50,827 bases of DNA from Maribacter sp. (lineage in GTDB: Bacteria; Bacteroidota; Bacteroidia; Flavobacteriales; Flavobacteriaceae): NCBI GenBank assembly GCA_024643345.1, contig JAHENB010000022.1, positions 1 to 50,827 of the forward strand, in the 5' to 3' direction. Position numbers and translations under genes: made by a program. Below are positions 1 through 10,336 of the stretch, piece by piece. The stretch's first letter is position 1; every line of letters starts with the position of its first letter. The notes below the pieces were generated by a model, which saw only the letters and a list, made by a program, of their open reading frames with translations, was not told the DNA's origin and did no database searches.

Positions 1-164
1 GAAACAAGGAAGTTTTTTGGTTTTTGGAAGTCCCACGACTTCAGACCACAATTCAGCGTGCTTTAACATACAAATCGAACCACTTTACAACTTCATTTTC
101 GCAGCCTGAAAAATAAAGGTCATTTTTACAGTCCCAAATCTTACCAAACCAACCCGATAAATGC
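1..164. other. Unassigned left-edge stretch
   Basis: No gene can be assigned here. The plus strand shows only short frames that stop within about 115 bases and could be the 3' end or untranslated tail of a gene to the left. On the minus strand an ATG at 69 opens a 23-codon frame that runs off the left edge (it starts MLKHAELWSEVVG), which could equally be the start of a gene. Neither reading resembles a family I know. Confidence 0.2.
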
Positions 165-195
165 AAAAACCCTGACCTTACGGCCGGGGTTTTTT
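165..195. terminator. Hairpin terminator at left edge
   Basis: AAAAACCC at 165-172 pairs with GGGTTTTT at 187-194, with a further partly paired GC-rich stem inside. The T-run on the plus strand at 190-195 fits the end of a plus-strand transcript coming from the left edge. The opposite strand also ends in five Ts, so it may act in both directions. Confidence 0.6.
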
Positions 196-240
196 GTTTG
201 TCAATCTTATGATTGCACTATTTTATTGATGCCTTAAATG

Positions 241-271
241 AAAAAAGTGCAGCACACGTTTCCCGCACTTT
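241..271 (-). terminator. Terminator after yidC
   Basis: On the minus strand, AAAGTGC and GCACTTT (265-271 and 244-250) form a 7-bp stem with a 14-base loop, followed by a T-run. It lies about 20 bases past the yidC stop codon and should end the yidC message. Confidence 0.65.
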
Positions 272-291
272 CAACTAAAATTATTCCCATG

Positions 292-2148
292 CTATCGGCG
301 GCCCGCTTTCTTTTGATCTTCGGCCTGTTCCATCATTTCTCGCATTTTGCGCTGAAATTTGTTTTCCTTCTTGGGCTTGGCCTTATTTTCCTGAATTTGG
401 GCATGTATTTTTTCATCGTCAAGAATGAAATTCTTAATGACGAGCATAATTCCGATGGTAATCAAGTTTGAAACAAAATAATATAAACTTAAACCACTGG
501 CGTAATTGTTGAAAAAGAACAACATCATCACCGGCATCAAATACATGATGAATTTCATATTGGGCATTCCCGGTTGTGTAGGCATGTTCTGGCCCGTGGT
601 CATCATCATATAGAAGAAAATGGCTATGGATGCCAAAATGGGAAATAGGCTCACATGGTCGCCATAAAAAGGAATACTGAACGGCAACTGGGCGATGGTG
701 TCATATGATGAAAGGTCATCGGCCCATAGAAACGCTTTCTGCCTTAGTGCAAAAGAGGTAGGAAAAAACATGAACAGCGCATAGAAAATGGGCATCTGCA
801 GCACTGCTGGGATACATCCGCTCATTGGGCTAACCCCGGCCTTGTTATAAAGCTTCATGGTCTCCTGCTGCTTTTTCATGGCATTGTCTTTGAACTTTTC
901 TCCAAGTTCAGTGATTTCAGGTTTTAAAACCTTCATCTTGGCCTGTGAAAGATACGATTTGTAGGTTACCGGCGACATGGCCAAACGCACTAGAATGGTC
1001 ATCACCACAATCGCTAAACCATAGGGCAAAAACGAGCTGAGGAAAGTATAAAAAGGTGTGAAAATATAACGGTTGATCCATCCAAAAATGCCCCATCCAA
1101 ATGGAATTGAGTCTTCCAATCCCAATTGTTTGTATTGTGCCAATACCTTGACGTCGGTAGGGCCATAGTACCAATGCATGTTCTGAGACAGTTCTCCATT
1201 TTCCATTTTTAAAGGGAGCACGGACGCATATTCCTTGGTGAAACCTGCGGTCTTACTTTCTTCCTTGATAAGGTTTTTAGATACCAGATCGGCGGTTTCA
1301 AAATTCTTTTCGGTAGCCAGAATGGCACTGAAAAAATGTTGCCGGTAAGATAACCATTTGACATCTATCTCGGTTTCCTGATCATCGCTACTTTCCGAAA
1401 GTTTACTGAGCTTGTTATCCTCATGGCTATAGGTCAATCGGGTATACCTATTTTCATATTGCACACTTTTTGAATGCCTTATGGCTTTCATCTTCCAATC
1501 GATGGCAATGGGCTGGCTGGCATTGAAAACGCCATTGAGGCCTTGAGAACGAATCGTAAAATCGACCAAATAGTCATCGGGCTTCATCTCGTAGCGGAAT
1601 TCCAGGTATTTATCCGGACCCACCTTCGCCTTCATGGAAAGGACCTGGTTATCCGCTTTTTTATCCAGGGAAGGTTCAAAAAACAAATCGGCGGAATGCA
1701 ATAGCCTATTATCGGAAGTTGTGAAATTTAAGCCAAAGGATGCATTACCATCTTTTACCAAGTATACCGGAATAGAATCATAGGTCTTGAATTGTTTCAT
1801 CGTGGCTTCCACAATTTGACCGCCCTTATTGCTGATTTTGAGCAAGACCAGATCGTTTTCCAGTATGGTATTTCCTTCTTTGGGTTCGGTGAAGCCAAAA
1901 GCGCCAATGGTGCTTTTATAATCGGCCACCGCCGTGGAATCATGAAGGTCTATTTTTACCGGTTCCATGATTACCGAAGGGCTCTGCACATCCGCTTGTT
2001 CCTGCTCTTCCGTCACCTGTTCCTGCTTTGCCTTTTGGGCCTCCAGCTCCTCGGGAGTAGGCCTATTTTGGTAAAACATGAATATCAATATGCCAAAAAT
2101 GAGCACAAAGCCAATAATGGTATTGATATCGAGTTTTTTTTCTTCCAT
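292..2148 (-). CDS. yidC: Membrane protein insertase YidC
   Basis: YidC inserts proteins into the inner membrane, alone or with SecYEG. The 618-residue length and layout fit the Gram-negative form. There is one N-terminal membrane helix at about residues 8-25, then a low-complexity linker rich in Glu and Gln. A large periplasmic beta domain follows to about residue 345, and then the conserved five-helix insertase domain at about 365-570. The functional arginine of the insertase groove is visible in TILVRLAMSPV. The tail is strongly basic (KAKPKKENKFQRK), as expected for ribosome contact. It lies 79 bases downstream of pyrG on the same strand, has its own candidate promoter, and is followed by a terminator. 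Identification is secure. Confidence 0.97.
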   Translation of the reverse strand: MEEKKLDINTIIGFVLIFGILIFMFYQNRPTPEELEAQKAKQEQVTEEQEQADVQSPSVIMEPVKIDLHDSTAVADYKSTIGAFGFTEPKEGNTILENDLVLLKISNKGGQIVEATMKQFKTYDSIPVYLVKDGNASFGLNFTTSDNRLLHSADLFFEPSLDKKADNQVLSMKAKVGPDKYLEFRYEMKPDDYLVDFTIRSQGLNGVFNASQPIAIDWKMKAIRHSKSVQYENRYTRLTYSHEDNKLSKLSESSDDQETEIDVKWLSYRQHFFSAILATEKNFETADLVSKNLIKEESKTAGFTKEYASVLPLKMENGELSQNMHWYYGPTDVKVLAQYKQLGLEDSIPFGWGIFGWINRYIFTPFYTFLSSFLPYGLAIVVMTILVRLAMSPVTYKSYLSQAKMKVLKPEITELGEKFKDNAMKKQQETMKLYNKAGVSPMSGCIPAVLQMPIFYALFMFFPTSFALRQKAFLWADDLSSYDTIAQLPFSIPFYGDHVSLFPILASIAIFFYMMMTTGQNMPTQPGMPNMKFIMYLMPVMMLFFFNNYASGLSLYYFVSNLITIGIMLVIKNFILDDEKIHAQIQENKAKPKKENKFQRKMREMMEQAEDQKKAGRR

Positions 2149-2211
2149 CTAGATCTGTTTATTTGAAATACTGTGCCTTGAACCAAATTAATTTTGAAGG
2201 GGCAAATATAT

Positions 2212-2220
2212 GTCCAAATG
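2212..2220 (-). promoter_or_regulatory. Candidate yidC promoter (-7 element)
   Basis: The minus strand reads TATATTTGC, a match to the Bacteroidota -7 consensus TAnnTTTGC, about 65 bases before the yidC start and just beyond the pyrG stop. No TTTG was found at the expected -33 spacing, so support comes from the -7 element alone. Confidence 0.45.
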
Positions 2221-2227
2221 TGTGGAT

Positions 2228-3919
<1,692 letters not shown>

Positions 3920-3925
3920 TCACCG

Positions 3926-4162
3926 TTAATGCATGGGAAATTCTTTTTGTATTTTTCGGATCAATGGTTCAAGTCCGTTTATCTTGATTTCGGTCATAGA
4001 TTGCAACAAATCGCCAAGTTTACCCGGGGGGAATCCTTTTTGCTTAAACCAAATCAAATAGGGTTCGGGCAAATCGAGCAGATATCGGCCCTTGAATTTT
4101 CCAAAGGGCATGCGGTAATGGGCAAGTTCAATGAGTCGTTCTTTGTCTGGCACCAGTTCCAT
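3926..4162 (-). CDS. DUF3820 family small protein
   Basis: A 78-residue soluble protein with the DUF3820 signature: MPFGKFKGRYLLDLPEPYL near the N terminus, then a Trp-Phe segment and a short helical C terminus. The family is widespread and is proposed to be a small cytoplasmic, possibly nucleic-acid-related protein, but no function is established. Its start lies about 130 bases from the divergent gene at 4293. It ends 60 bases before the pyrG start and could be transcribed into the pyrG region. The family call is firm; the function is unknown. Confidence 0.8.
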   Translation of the reverse strand: MELVPDKERLIELAHYRMPFGKFKGRYLLDLPEPYLIWFKQKGFPPGKLGDLLQSMTEIKINGLEPLIRKIQKEFPMH

Positions 4163-4292
4163 GGATATGGTTTATTATGTTATCTTTATGAAGTTATGAT
4201 AGCTTTGTTAAGCTTCGTCCAATTCTTTTTGACACCCAAACATACCCATTTATTGGGCTTTTTAAACCGTTACCTAATATATTAAAAATCGA

Positions 4293-5165
4293 ATGATGAA
4301 AAGAAGATCTTTTATAGGCAGTTCTGCTGCCGCTTCGGTCGGGCTTTTGGTCTCTCAAACCGCGAATGCCCGAACAACAGTGACCACGCCCTTCGCAGAA
4401 CTCAAAAACAATGTTAACCATAGTGTCTGTCGTTGGTGCTATAGCTCCATTCCCATGGAAGATTTCCTTAAGAGCCTCAATACTTTGGGAATCAAATCAA
4501 TGGATCTGACCGGTCCTGAAGATTGGCCCATGATGAAAAAATACGATATCCATGCTTCGATGTGCTGGGGGGCCGGAATGGGCATTGAAAAAGGTTGGAA
4601 CGAACCTAAATATCATGAAGATCTGATCAAGGATTATTTGCAAATAATCCCAAAAGTGGCCGAAGCGGGTTATACCAACCTGATCTGTTTCAGTGGGAAC
4701 CGAGCGGGCATGAGCGATTTTGTGGGCCTGGAAAACTGTGTCACCGGGCTAAAGCAAATATTGCCTTTGGCAGCGGAACATGGGGTGGTGATACAAATGG
4801 AACTGCTGAATTCAAAAATAGATCATAAAGACTATATGTGCGATCATTCCGACTGGGGGGTGGAACTCTGTAGAAGGCTTGGTTCAGAAAATTTTAAACT
4901 TCTTTATGACATCTACCATATGCAGATCATGGAAGGCGACGTTATCCGCACCATCCAAAACTACCATCCCTATTTTGGCCATTACCATACCGGGGGAAAT
5001 CCCGGACGTCACGAAATCAATCAGACCCAAGAACTTTATTATCCCGCCATTATGCAAGCCATACTGGAAACCGGGTTTAAGGGCCATGTGGCTCAGGAAT
5101 TCATACCTACTTGGGAAGACAAGATAGCGGCACTTAAGGAAGGGGTGACCATTTGCGATGTCTAA
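4293..5165 (+). CDS. Tat-exported TIM-barrel sugar isomerase (hydroxypyruvate isomerase-like)
   Basis: A 290-residue protein of the xylose-isomerase-like TIM-barrel superfamily, closest by eye to hydroxypyruvate isomerase-type proteins. The N terminus carries a twin-arginine signal (RRSFIGSSAAASVG, then a cleavable TANA), so it should be exported folded. Catalytic and metal-site features of the fold are visible: MELLNSKIDHKDYMCDH, then LLYDIYHMQIMEGD, the FGHYHTGGNPGRHE loop and AQEFIP near the C terminus. Bacteroidota often carry such Tat-linked isomerases in sugar or polyol metabolism. No partner lies beside it to fix the substrate, so hydroxypyruvate isomerase activity is only a family-level guess. 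Two ATGs are adjacent at the start. Confidence 0.8.
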   Translation: MMKRRSFIGSSAAASVGLLVSQTANARTTVTTPFAELKNNVNHSVCRWCYSSIPMEDFLKSLNTLGIKSMDLTGPEDWPMMKKYDIHASMCWGAGMGIEKGWNEPKYHEDLIKDYLQIIPKVAEAGYTNLICFSGNRAGMSDFVGLENCVTGLKQILPLAAEHGVVIQMELLNSKIDHKDYMCDHSDWGVELCRRLGSENFKLLYDIYHMQIMEGDVIRTIQNYHPYFGHYHTGGNPGRHEINQTQELYYPAIMQAILETGFKGHVAQEFIPTWEDKIAALKEGVTICDV

Positions 5166-5343
5166 ACCCAAAAATCGTTTATAGGGATTTCCCATTGGGC
5201 TTACCAATGGTTGGCACATAACAAGAAAAAAAGTGTAAGCCAAGCCATACCATTCGTTCAATTTTCCACGTTATTATAGTTCCCTTAGCCATCGGTGGTA
5301 TTGAACCACTAGATCAGATTAAGGTGGAACGAAAAATAGCGTT

Positions 5344-6441
5344 ATGAAAATGCGATCAAAATTTGCCCCTATATGGATACTATTGATCATTGTCGGGTGT
5401 TCCAATGATAAAACCGATGATCTGCCGGGCAATCCAGATCCGGAAGTGTCGGATCTTTATTTTCCCCCTATAAACGGTGATACCTGGGAAACCATCTCCA
5501 TCTCAGATTTGGGTTGGAACGCAGCTGCCGAACAACCGCTCTACACCTTCCTTGAGGAGAACAATACCGACGCCTTTATCATTTTAAAGGATGGGCGCAT
5601 CGCGTTGGAAAAATATTTTGGCACTTTTGATGCCGCACAAAACCATTCGTGGAATTCCGCGGCCAAGACCTTGACCGCAATGACGACCGGAATCGCGCAA
5701 TACGAAGGATTTCTTGACATCGACCGTCCGTCATCAGATTATATGGGGCCCGGTTGGTCTTCCCTGACCCAGGAACAAGAACAGGCCATAACGGTAAGGC
5801 ACCATCTCACCATGACCACAGGTTTGGATTATACGGTGCCCAACAACGGCTGCACCGACAAGGAATGTTTAATGTATAAGAATGCTCCGGGCACCTATTG
5901 GTTTTATCATCAGGCGGCCTATACCTTGCTCGACAATATTGTTTCGGGAGCCGTACAACAAGATTTCTCCGATTATTTTAACCTTAAAATTCGGGACAGA
6001 ATAGGTATGCAAGGCGCATGGATCAAGACCGGCTACCTGAACCTCTATTTTAGCAACGCCCGAAGTATGGCCAGATTCGGACTATTGAACCTCAACAAAG
6101 GCATCTGGGACCAAACGCCAATCTTGGAAGATCAAGCCTATTTCAACATGGCGACGACGACCTCACAAGACCTAAACAAAGCCTATGGTTTTCTGTATTG
6201 GCTGAACGGTAAGGACAACTTTAAGATTCCTGGATCGGAAGAATCGTTTCCGGGCAAATTAATGCCTGCAGCACCTGATGATCTTTATGCCGGATTGGGC
6301 GCCTTTGACCAGAAACTCCATATTGTGCCCAGCAAGGGGCTCGTCATTGTCAGATTCGGAGATTCGGCCAATAGTGATGAACTGGGACCGACCACCTTCG
6401 ACAATGAACTTTGGGAAAAAATCAACGTTTTGATCGAATAA
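5344..6441 (+). CDS. Beta-lactamase-family serine hydrolase lipoprotein
   Basis: A 365-residue member of the class C beta-lactamase / penicillin-binding-like hydrolase family. The N terminus is a lipoprotein signal (WILLIIVGCSND), placing it in the periplasm or outer membrane. The catalytic Ser-x-x-Lys appears as SAAK within HSWNSAAKTLTAMTTG. The downstream MTTGLDYT segment and the GLGAFDQKLHIVPSKGL stretch near the C terminus fit the esterase/beta-lactamase fold. Such proteins are usually esterases or peptidases rather than resistance enzymes, so the substrate is unknown. It follows the isomerase-like gene by 178 bases on the same strand and may be transcribed separately. Confidence 0.85.
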   Translation: MKMRSKFAPIWILLIIVGCSNDKTDDLPGNPDPEVSDLYFPPINGDTWETISISDLGWNAAAEQPLYTFLEENNTDAFIILKDGRIALEKYFGTFDAAQNHSWNSAAKTLTAMTTGIAQYEGFLDIDRPSSDYMGPGWSSLTQEQEQAITVRHHLTMTTGLDYTVPNNGCTDKECLMYKNAPGTYWFYHQAAYTLLDNIVSGAVQQDFSDYFNLKIRDRIGMQGAWIKTGYLNLYFSNARSMARFGLLNLNKGIWDQTPILEDQAYFNMATTTSQDLNKAYGFLYWLNGKDNFKIPGSEESFPGKLMPAAPDDLYAGLGAFDQKLHIVPSKGLVIVRFGDSANSDELGPTTFDNELWEKINVLIE

Positions 6442-6509
6442 TTATTGGCTATGGGCATTTTTTCCGGTTTTTTGCCCTTTAAAAAGCCATGAACACAATT
6501 GCCAAGTAT

Positions 6510-7373
6510 TTATTCATTGGTTTGCAGTAACTTGGTTTCCCACAATGCAATATTTTTTTGATTCATGCGCACAAATTCATCCTTCCCTTCAGTGGCGGCA
6601 AGTGACAAAGATTTTTTGGCGGAGACAATGGCAGCCTTATAATCTGTCATCCCCGCTTCCAGCAATGATTTAACACGATGGAAATAATAAGTCTCATCGC
6701 CCAATTCCAAAGCCTTCTTCACATAGTTCAAAGCGATGGGATAGTCTTCTCCCTTCTCCTGTAAATATCTTGCTGCTTCATAATAGGTCTGTGCGGTCGG
6801 GTTATTTTTGATTTGATCGGCAATCAGCCCCAGCATTCTAGCATGCGTATCCAAGGTAATCGGAATCTCAATTTTCGTTTTTTCCCAACAGAGCACTAGC
6901 TTGACCGATTGGTGGTCAATATCTTCAAATGAGATCAAAAAATTTTCCTGATGGTAAAGAATTGGTTCGGGTTTGACAGTTATCCTAAAGACGTCCTCAT
7001 CTGGGTTATAAGCTTTACGGCCATCGCCCCAATGTTCGGTATTTTTATGAAAGGCGATTTGCCATTCGGTTTCTTCTGGAAAGGCATAGAGGGCATAGGT
7101 TCCTTTAGGGAGAGCATGGCCCAGAATGCTTAAAGTGGTGCTGGTGCTTAACTTGGTTGACTCATTGGCACCTACCCGCCAAATTCGGCCGTAAGGAACC
7201 AGATCACCAAATATTTTTCGGCCCTGTACCGCTGGACGTGAATATTGCACTTTGAGGGTGTCAAGGCCTACTTCTTGAATGGTCACCGAAAACGGGCTCG
7301 CTTTTGGGTGTATCAATTGGCCAAGAACAAAGTAAGGCAACACAAACAATACTATGAGCGGGATGTGCTTCAA
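6510..7373 (-). CDS. DUF2911 secreted protein, TTG start coupled to ftsY
   Basis: A 287-residue exported protein with a Sec signal peptide (IPLIVLFVLPYFVLG). A DUF2911 domain occupies roughly residues 25-165 and shows the typical QYSRPAVQGRKIFGDL, WRVGANESTK and GTYALYAFP segments. The C-terminal part, about 185-285, is helical and resembles a tetratricopeptide-type repeat (LNYVKKALELGDETYYFH). DUF2911 function is unknown. The start codon is TTG at 7373-7371, overlapping the ftsY stop codon in a TTGA arrangement, so translation is probably coupled to ftsY. No ATG gives an intact signal peptide. Confidence 0.85.
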   Translation of the reverse strand: MKHIPLIVLFVLPYFVLGQLIHPKASPFSVTIQEVGLDTLKVQYSRPAVQGRKIFGDLVPYGRIWRVGANESTKLSTSTTLSILGHALPKGTYALYAFPEETEWQIAFHKNTEHWGDGRKAYNPDEDVFRITVKPEPILYHQENFLISFEDIDHQSVKLVLCWEKTKIEIPITLDTHARMLGLIADQIKNNPTAQTYYEAARYLQEKGEDYPIALNYVKKALELGDETYYFHRVKSLLEAGMTDYKAAIVSAKKSLSLAATEGKDEFVRMNQKNIALWETKLLQTNE

Positions 7374-8332
7374 GTTCGGTTGCTGAAAAATGAATCCACG
7401 AATTCGTACTTGTTGAATACTTGCAGGTCTTCAATGCCCTCACCCACCCCGATATATTTTACAGGAATCTGAAATTGATCGGAAATCCCGATGACCACGC
7501 CCCCTTTGGCGGTGCCGTCCAGCTTGGTAACGGCCAAGGAGGTCACTTCCGTGGCCTTGGTAAACTGCTTGGCCTGTTCAAAAGCATTTTGTCCGGTCGA
7601 CCCGTCCAACACCAAAAGAACTTCATGTGGGGTATTCGGCACCACCTTTTGCATCACCCGCTTTACCTTGCTCAATTCGTTCATTAGATTCACCTTATTG
7701 TGAAGGCGACCTGCGGTATCGATTATAACCACGTCGGCCCCCTGGGTTAACGCCGAATTTAAAGTATCGAATGCCACAGAAGCTGGGTCACTTCCCATTT
7801 TTTGCTTGATTATAGGTACATCGACCCTATTGGCCCAAACCTGCAGCTGGTCAATGGCGGCGGCACGAAAGGTATCGGCGGCGCCTAAAACTACCTTATA
7901 ACCTTGATTTTTATATTGGTGGGCCAATTTACCGATCGTGGTAGTCTTGCCCACTCCGTTTACCCCAACGACCATGATTACGTAGGGCTTTAAACCTGTA
8001 GGCACCTGTACATCGGTCGCCTCCCCAACATTGGTCTCAGAAAGCAGGCCGGCAATTTCTTCCCTTAGTATTTGATTGAGTTCCTCGGTGCCCAAATACT
8101 TGTCCTTGGCTACTCTGGCCTCAATTCGCCCTATGATTTTTAAGGTGGTATCTACCCCCACATCCGAGGATACCAACACTTCTTCAAGATTGTCGAGTAC
8201 CTCGTCGTCGACCTTGGACTTTCCGGCAACTGCCTTGTTGAGCTTGGAAAAAAAGTTGGTTTTCGTTTTCTCCAGACCCTTATCAAGATTTTCCTTTTTC
8301 TTTGAAGAAAAAATATTTTTGAATAGGCTCAT
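7370..8332 (-). CDS. ftsY: Signal recognition particle receptor FtsY
   Basis: FtsY is the SRP-receptor GTPase that docks ribosomes carrying membrane proteins at SecYEG. At 320 residues it is a short form without the long acidic A domain. Its Lys-rich N terminus is followed by the N domain and then the G domain. The G domain shows the P-loop GVNGVGKTTTIGKLA, the DTFRAAAIDQLQ insertion-box motif, DTAGR and TKLDGTAKGG. The gene lies downstream of the ribosomal L28-L33-DUF4295 genes but is separated from them by a strong terminator. Its 3' end overlaps the DUF2911 start by 4 bases. Confidence 0.97.
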   Translation of the reverse strand: MSLFKNIFSSKKKENLDKGLEKTKTNFFSKLNKAVAGKSKVDDEVLDNLEEVLVSSDVGVDTTLKIIGRIEARVAKDKYLGTEELNQILREEIAGLLSETNVGEATDVQVPTGLKPYVIMVVGVNGVGKTTTIGKLAHQYKNQGYKVVLGAADTFRAAAIDQLQVWANRVDVPIIKQKMGSDPASVAFDTLNSALTQGADVVIIDTAGRLHNKVNLMNELSKVKRVMQKVVPNTPHEVLLVLDGSTGQNAFEQAKQFTKATEVTSLAVTKLDGTAKGGVVIGISDQFQIPVKYIGVGEGIEDLQVFNKYEFVDSFFSNRT

Positions 8333-8373
8333 GTGTTCCCTAATATTTTATTGCCTTTAAAGATATATAAAAT

Positions 8374-8406
8374 AAAAAAAGCTACTTTCTTACGAGAGTA
8401 GCTTTT
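8374..8406 (-). terminator. Terminator between DUF4295 gene and ftsY
   Basis: AAAAGCTACT (8377-8386) and AGTAGCTTTT (8397-8406) form a perfect 10-bp stem. On the minus strand it is followed by a run of seven Ts. It ends the rpmB-rpmG-DUF4295 message, or limits read-through into ftsY. Confidence 0.8.
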
Positions 8407-8425
8407 AAAAGTAAACATTAATTAC

Positions 8426-8578
8426 TTATTTTTTTGACAACCAAGCGTCGACCAACTCAGGCGGCATAACCGCTTCAGTGAAGGTATAGGCACCTGTCTT
8501 GGGCGACTTTACCATTTTGATGGCCTTGGTCAACCTTTTTGAACTTGTCTGTAAACTTGCTACCGTTTTCTTTGCCAT
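8426..8578 (-). CDS. DUF4295 small basic protein of the ribosomal cluster
   Basis: A 50-residue Lys-rich protein that begins MAKKTVASLQTSSKRLTKA and ends DAWLSKK. It matches the DUF4295 family, which in Bacteroidota sits directly after rpmB and rpmG. It starts 7 bases past the L33 stop codon. Its size, charge and invariant place with two ribosomal genes suggest a ribosome-associated role, but that is inference. It is followed by a strong terminator. Confidence 0.85.
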   Translation of the reverse strand: MAKKTVASLQTSSKRLTKAIKMVKSPKTGAYTFTEAVMPPELVDAWLSKK

Positions 8579-8584
8579 GACGTA

Positions 8585-8767
8585 TTACTTTATTTCTTTG
8601 TGTACGGTCACCCTTCTAAGTACCGGATTATACTTTTTGATTTCCAATCGCTCTGGAGTATTTTTTTTATTTTTGGTGGTGATGTAACGGGAAGTACCTC
8701 CCACGCCAGAGTCTTTGTGCTCTGTACACTCCAAAATTACCTGAACCCTATTCCCTTTCTTTGCCAT
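8585..8767 (-). CDS. rpmG: 50S ribosomal protein L33
   Basis: A 60-residue component of the large ribosomal subunit. The sequence has the L33 pattern, with [14 protein letters not shown], then [23 protein letters not shown]. Only one Cys (in ECTEH) is present, so this is the form lacking the four-Cys zinc site. It lies 19 bases after rpmB and 7 bases before the DUF4295 gene, forming one operon. Confidence 0.97.
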   Translation of the reverse strand: MAKKGNRVQVILECTEHKDSGVGGTSRYITTKNKKNTPERLEIKKYNPVLRRVTVHKEIK

Positions 8768-8786
8768 TATTGTTGCTTTTTAAGGA

Positions 8787-9023
8787 TTATTTTACCAATC
8801 CTTGTGCTTTTGCCTCCTTTAAAACAGCGGCAATACCTTTCTTGTTGATTATTTTTAGCCCTTTGGCGGAAACCTTCAAAGTAACCCAACGGTCTTCCTC
8901 AGGAATAAAAAAACGCTTTTTGGAAAGATTGACGTCAAATCTCCTTCTGGTCTTATTGATGGAAAACGAAACGTTGTTGCCGAACATCGCCCTTTTACCC
9001 GTAATTTCACAAACTTTTGACAT
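8787..9023 (-). CDS. rpmB: 50S ribosomal protein L28
   Basis: A 78-residue large-subunit ribosomal protein. It begins MSKVCEITGKRAMFGNNVS and contains the KTRRRFDVNL segment typical of L28. It is the first gene of the rpmB-rpmG-DUF4295 operon and has a well-formed Bacteroidota promoter just upstream. Confidence 0.97.
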   Translation of the reverse strand: MSKVCEITGKRAMFGNNVSFSINKTRRRFDVNLSKKRFFIPEEDRWVTLKVSAKGLKIINKKGIAAVLKEAKAQGLVK

Positions 9024-9047
9024 TGCGCTGATTTTTTTAAACAGGAT

Positions 9048-9080
9048 GCAAATTTATATCATTTTTGTGTGACGGGCAAA
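9048..9080 (-). promoter_or_regulatory. Promoter of the rpmB-rpmG-DUF4295 operon
   Basis: The minus strand has TTTG at 9080-9077 as the -33 element, a 20-base spacer, and TAAATTTGC at 9056-9048 as the -7 element. It lies 25 bases before the rpmB start, between cinA and rpmB, so the ribosomal genes can be expressed independently of cinA. Confidence 0.7.
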
Positions 9081-9088
9081 ATTCTGCT

Positions 9089-10336
9089 TCAGATTTTTGA
9101 AATTTCTTTTTGAAGGAGTTCAAGTGCTTTATGAACCGCTTTCTGCACGATCCGTTCCCGATTAGATCCCATGACAAAACGCTGTGAAATGGTGCCCAAC
9201 GGGGACGAGATGGCAATAAATACCGTGCCCACTTCCGCATCGGAATCACCCTTGGTAGGGCCAGCGTTGCCCGTAGTGGCTATTGAAAAATCGGTCTTGA
9301 GCAATCGCCTTGCATTTTGAGCCATCTCCTTGGCCACTTCTTCACTCACCACCGAGTATTTTTCAATTAAACTAAATGGCACTTCCAACAGTTCAATCTT
9401 TGTTTGGGTGGCATAGGCCACCAAACTTCCTTTGAAATAAGCAGAAGCACCGGGAACGGAGGTAATGAGCTCCGCGATCTTACCGCCGGTGAAGCTTTCA
9501 GCGGTAGACAAGGTCATCCGTTTCACGGTGAGCAATTTGCCGATCAGGACCTCAAGAGTTTCATCATCTTCAATGCCAAATAGTACGTCTTCTATTAAAG
9601 GATATAGGGCAGCGCTCGCCTCGGTGATGGCCGTTTCCAGAACTTGTCTGCTAGGTCCTTTGGCACTTAGCCGCAACCTTACTTTTCCAAAACTGGGCAA
9701 ATAGGCCAGTTTTAAAAAATCTGGCAATCGCTCCTCCCAGTACTCGATCCTTTCTGCAATGGCGCTCTCCCCCAGGCCATAGGTGATCAAGGTCTTGTGT
9801 ATAATATAAGGCCGTTCGAACGCCTCTGTGATTTTCGGGATGACCTGATCGGTCATCAGTGCCATCATTTCATAGGGTACCCCTGGAAGTGAAACATAAA
9901 CGGTATCCCCTTGGGAGAACCACATTCCGGGAGCGGTTCCGTTTGCATTGTGCAGCACCGTTGCCTTCGAAGGTACCATGGCCTGCTTTCTGTTCACCTC
10001 GGAAATGGGGGTGGTGATATATTTTGAAAACAACTGTTCCACATGTTGTAAAACATCTTTGTTCTCTACCAGTACATCGTCAAAGAAAGTGCAAAAAGTA
10101 TGTTTGGTAATATCATCTTTGGTAGGACCCAAGCCCCCGGTACATATAACCAGGTCGACATTTCTTCCAGCTTCTTCCAGCGCCTTTAAAATATGTTGTT
10201 CTTCGTCCTGTACCGAAGTGATCTGATAAACGGAAATACCTATGCCATTGAGCTGCTTGGCAATAAATGCCGAGTTGGTGTCAATTACTTGGCCTATGAG
10301 AATCTCATCGCCAATGGTGATGATTTCAGCCAGCAT
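9089..10336 (-). CDS. cinA: CinA family nicotinamide-nucleotide amidohydrolase
   Basis: A 415-residue two-domain CinA protein. The N-terminal MoaB/MogA-like domain (about 1-170) begins AEIITIGDEILIGQVIDTNS and includes ICTGGLGPTKDD. The C-terminal CinA domain (about 255-410) includes the STAESFTGGKIAE segment and ATTGNAGPTKGD. Family members deamidate nicotinamide mononucleotide in pyridine-nucleotide salvage, and some hydrolyse ADP-ribose; the competence link of the name applies to other bacteria. Its ATG overlaps the stop codon of the upstream Hpt gene (TAATG), so translation is probably coupled. Confidence 0.94.
   Translation of the reverse strand: MLAEIITIGDEILIGQVIDTNSAFIAKQLNGIGISVYQITSVQDEEQHILKALEEAGRNVDLVICTGGLGPTKDDITKHTFCTFFDDVLVENKDVLQHVEQLFSKYITTPISEVNRKQAMVPSKATVLHNANGTAPGMWFSQGDTVYVSLPGVPYEMMALMTDQVIPKITEAFERPYIIHKTLITYGLGESAIAERIEYWEERLPDFLKLAYLPSFGKVRLRLSAKGPSRQVLETAITEASAALYPLIEDVLFGIEDDETLEVLIGKLLTVKRMTLSTAESFTGGKIAELITSVPGASAYFKGSLVAYATQTKIELLEVPFSLIEKYSVVSEEVAKEMAQNARRLLKTDFSIATTGNAGPTKGDSDAEVGTVFIAISSPLGTISQRFVMGSNRERIVQKAVHKALELLQKEISKI

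Noticed and set aside
5192-5210. CCATTGG/CCAATGG hairpin after the isomerase-like gene
   Set aside because: The stem is perfect (7 bp) but no T-run follows, so it is not a convincing terminator.
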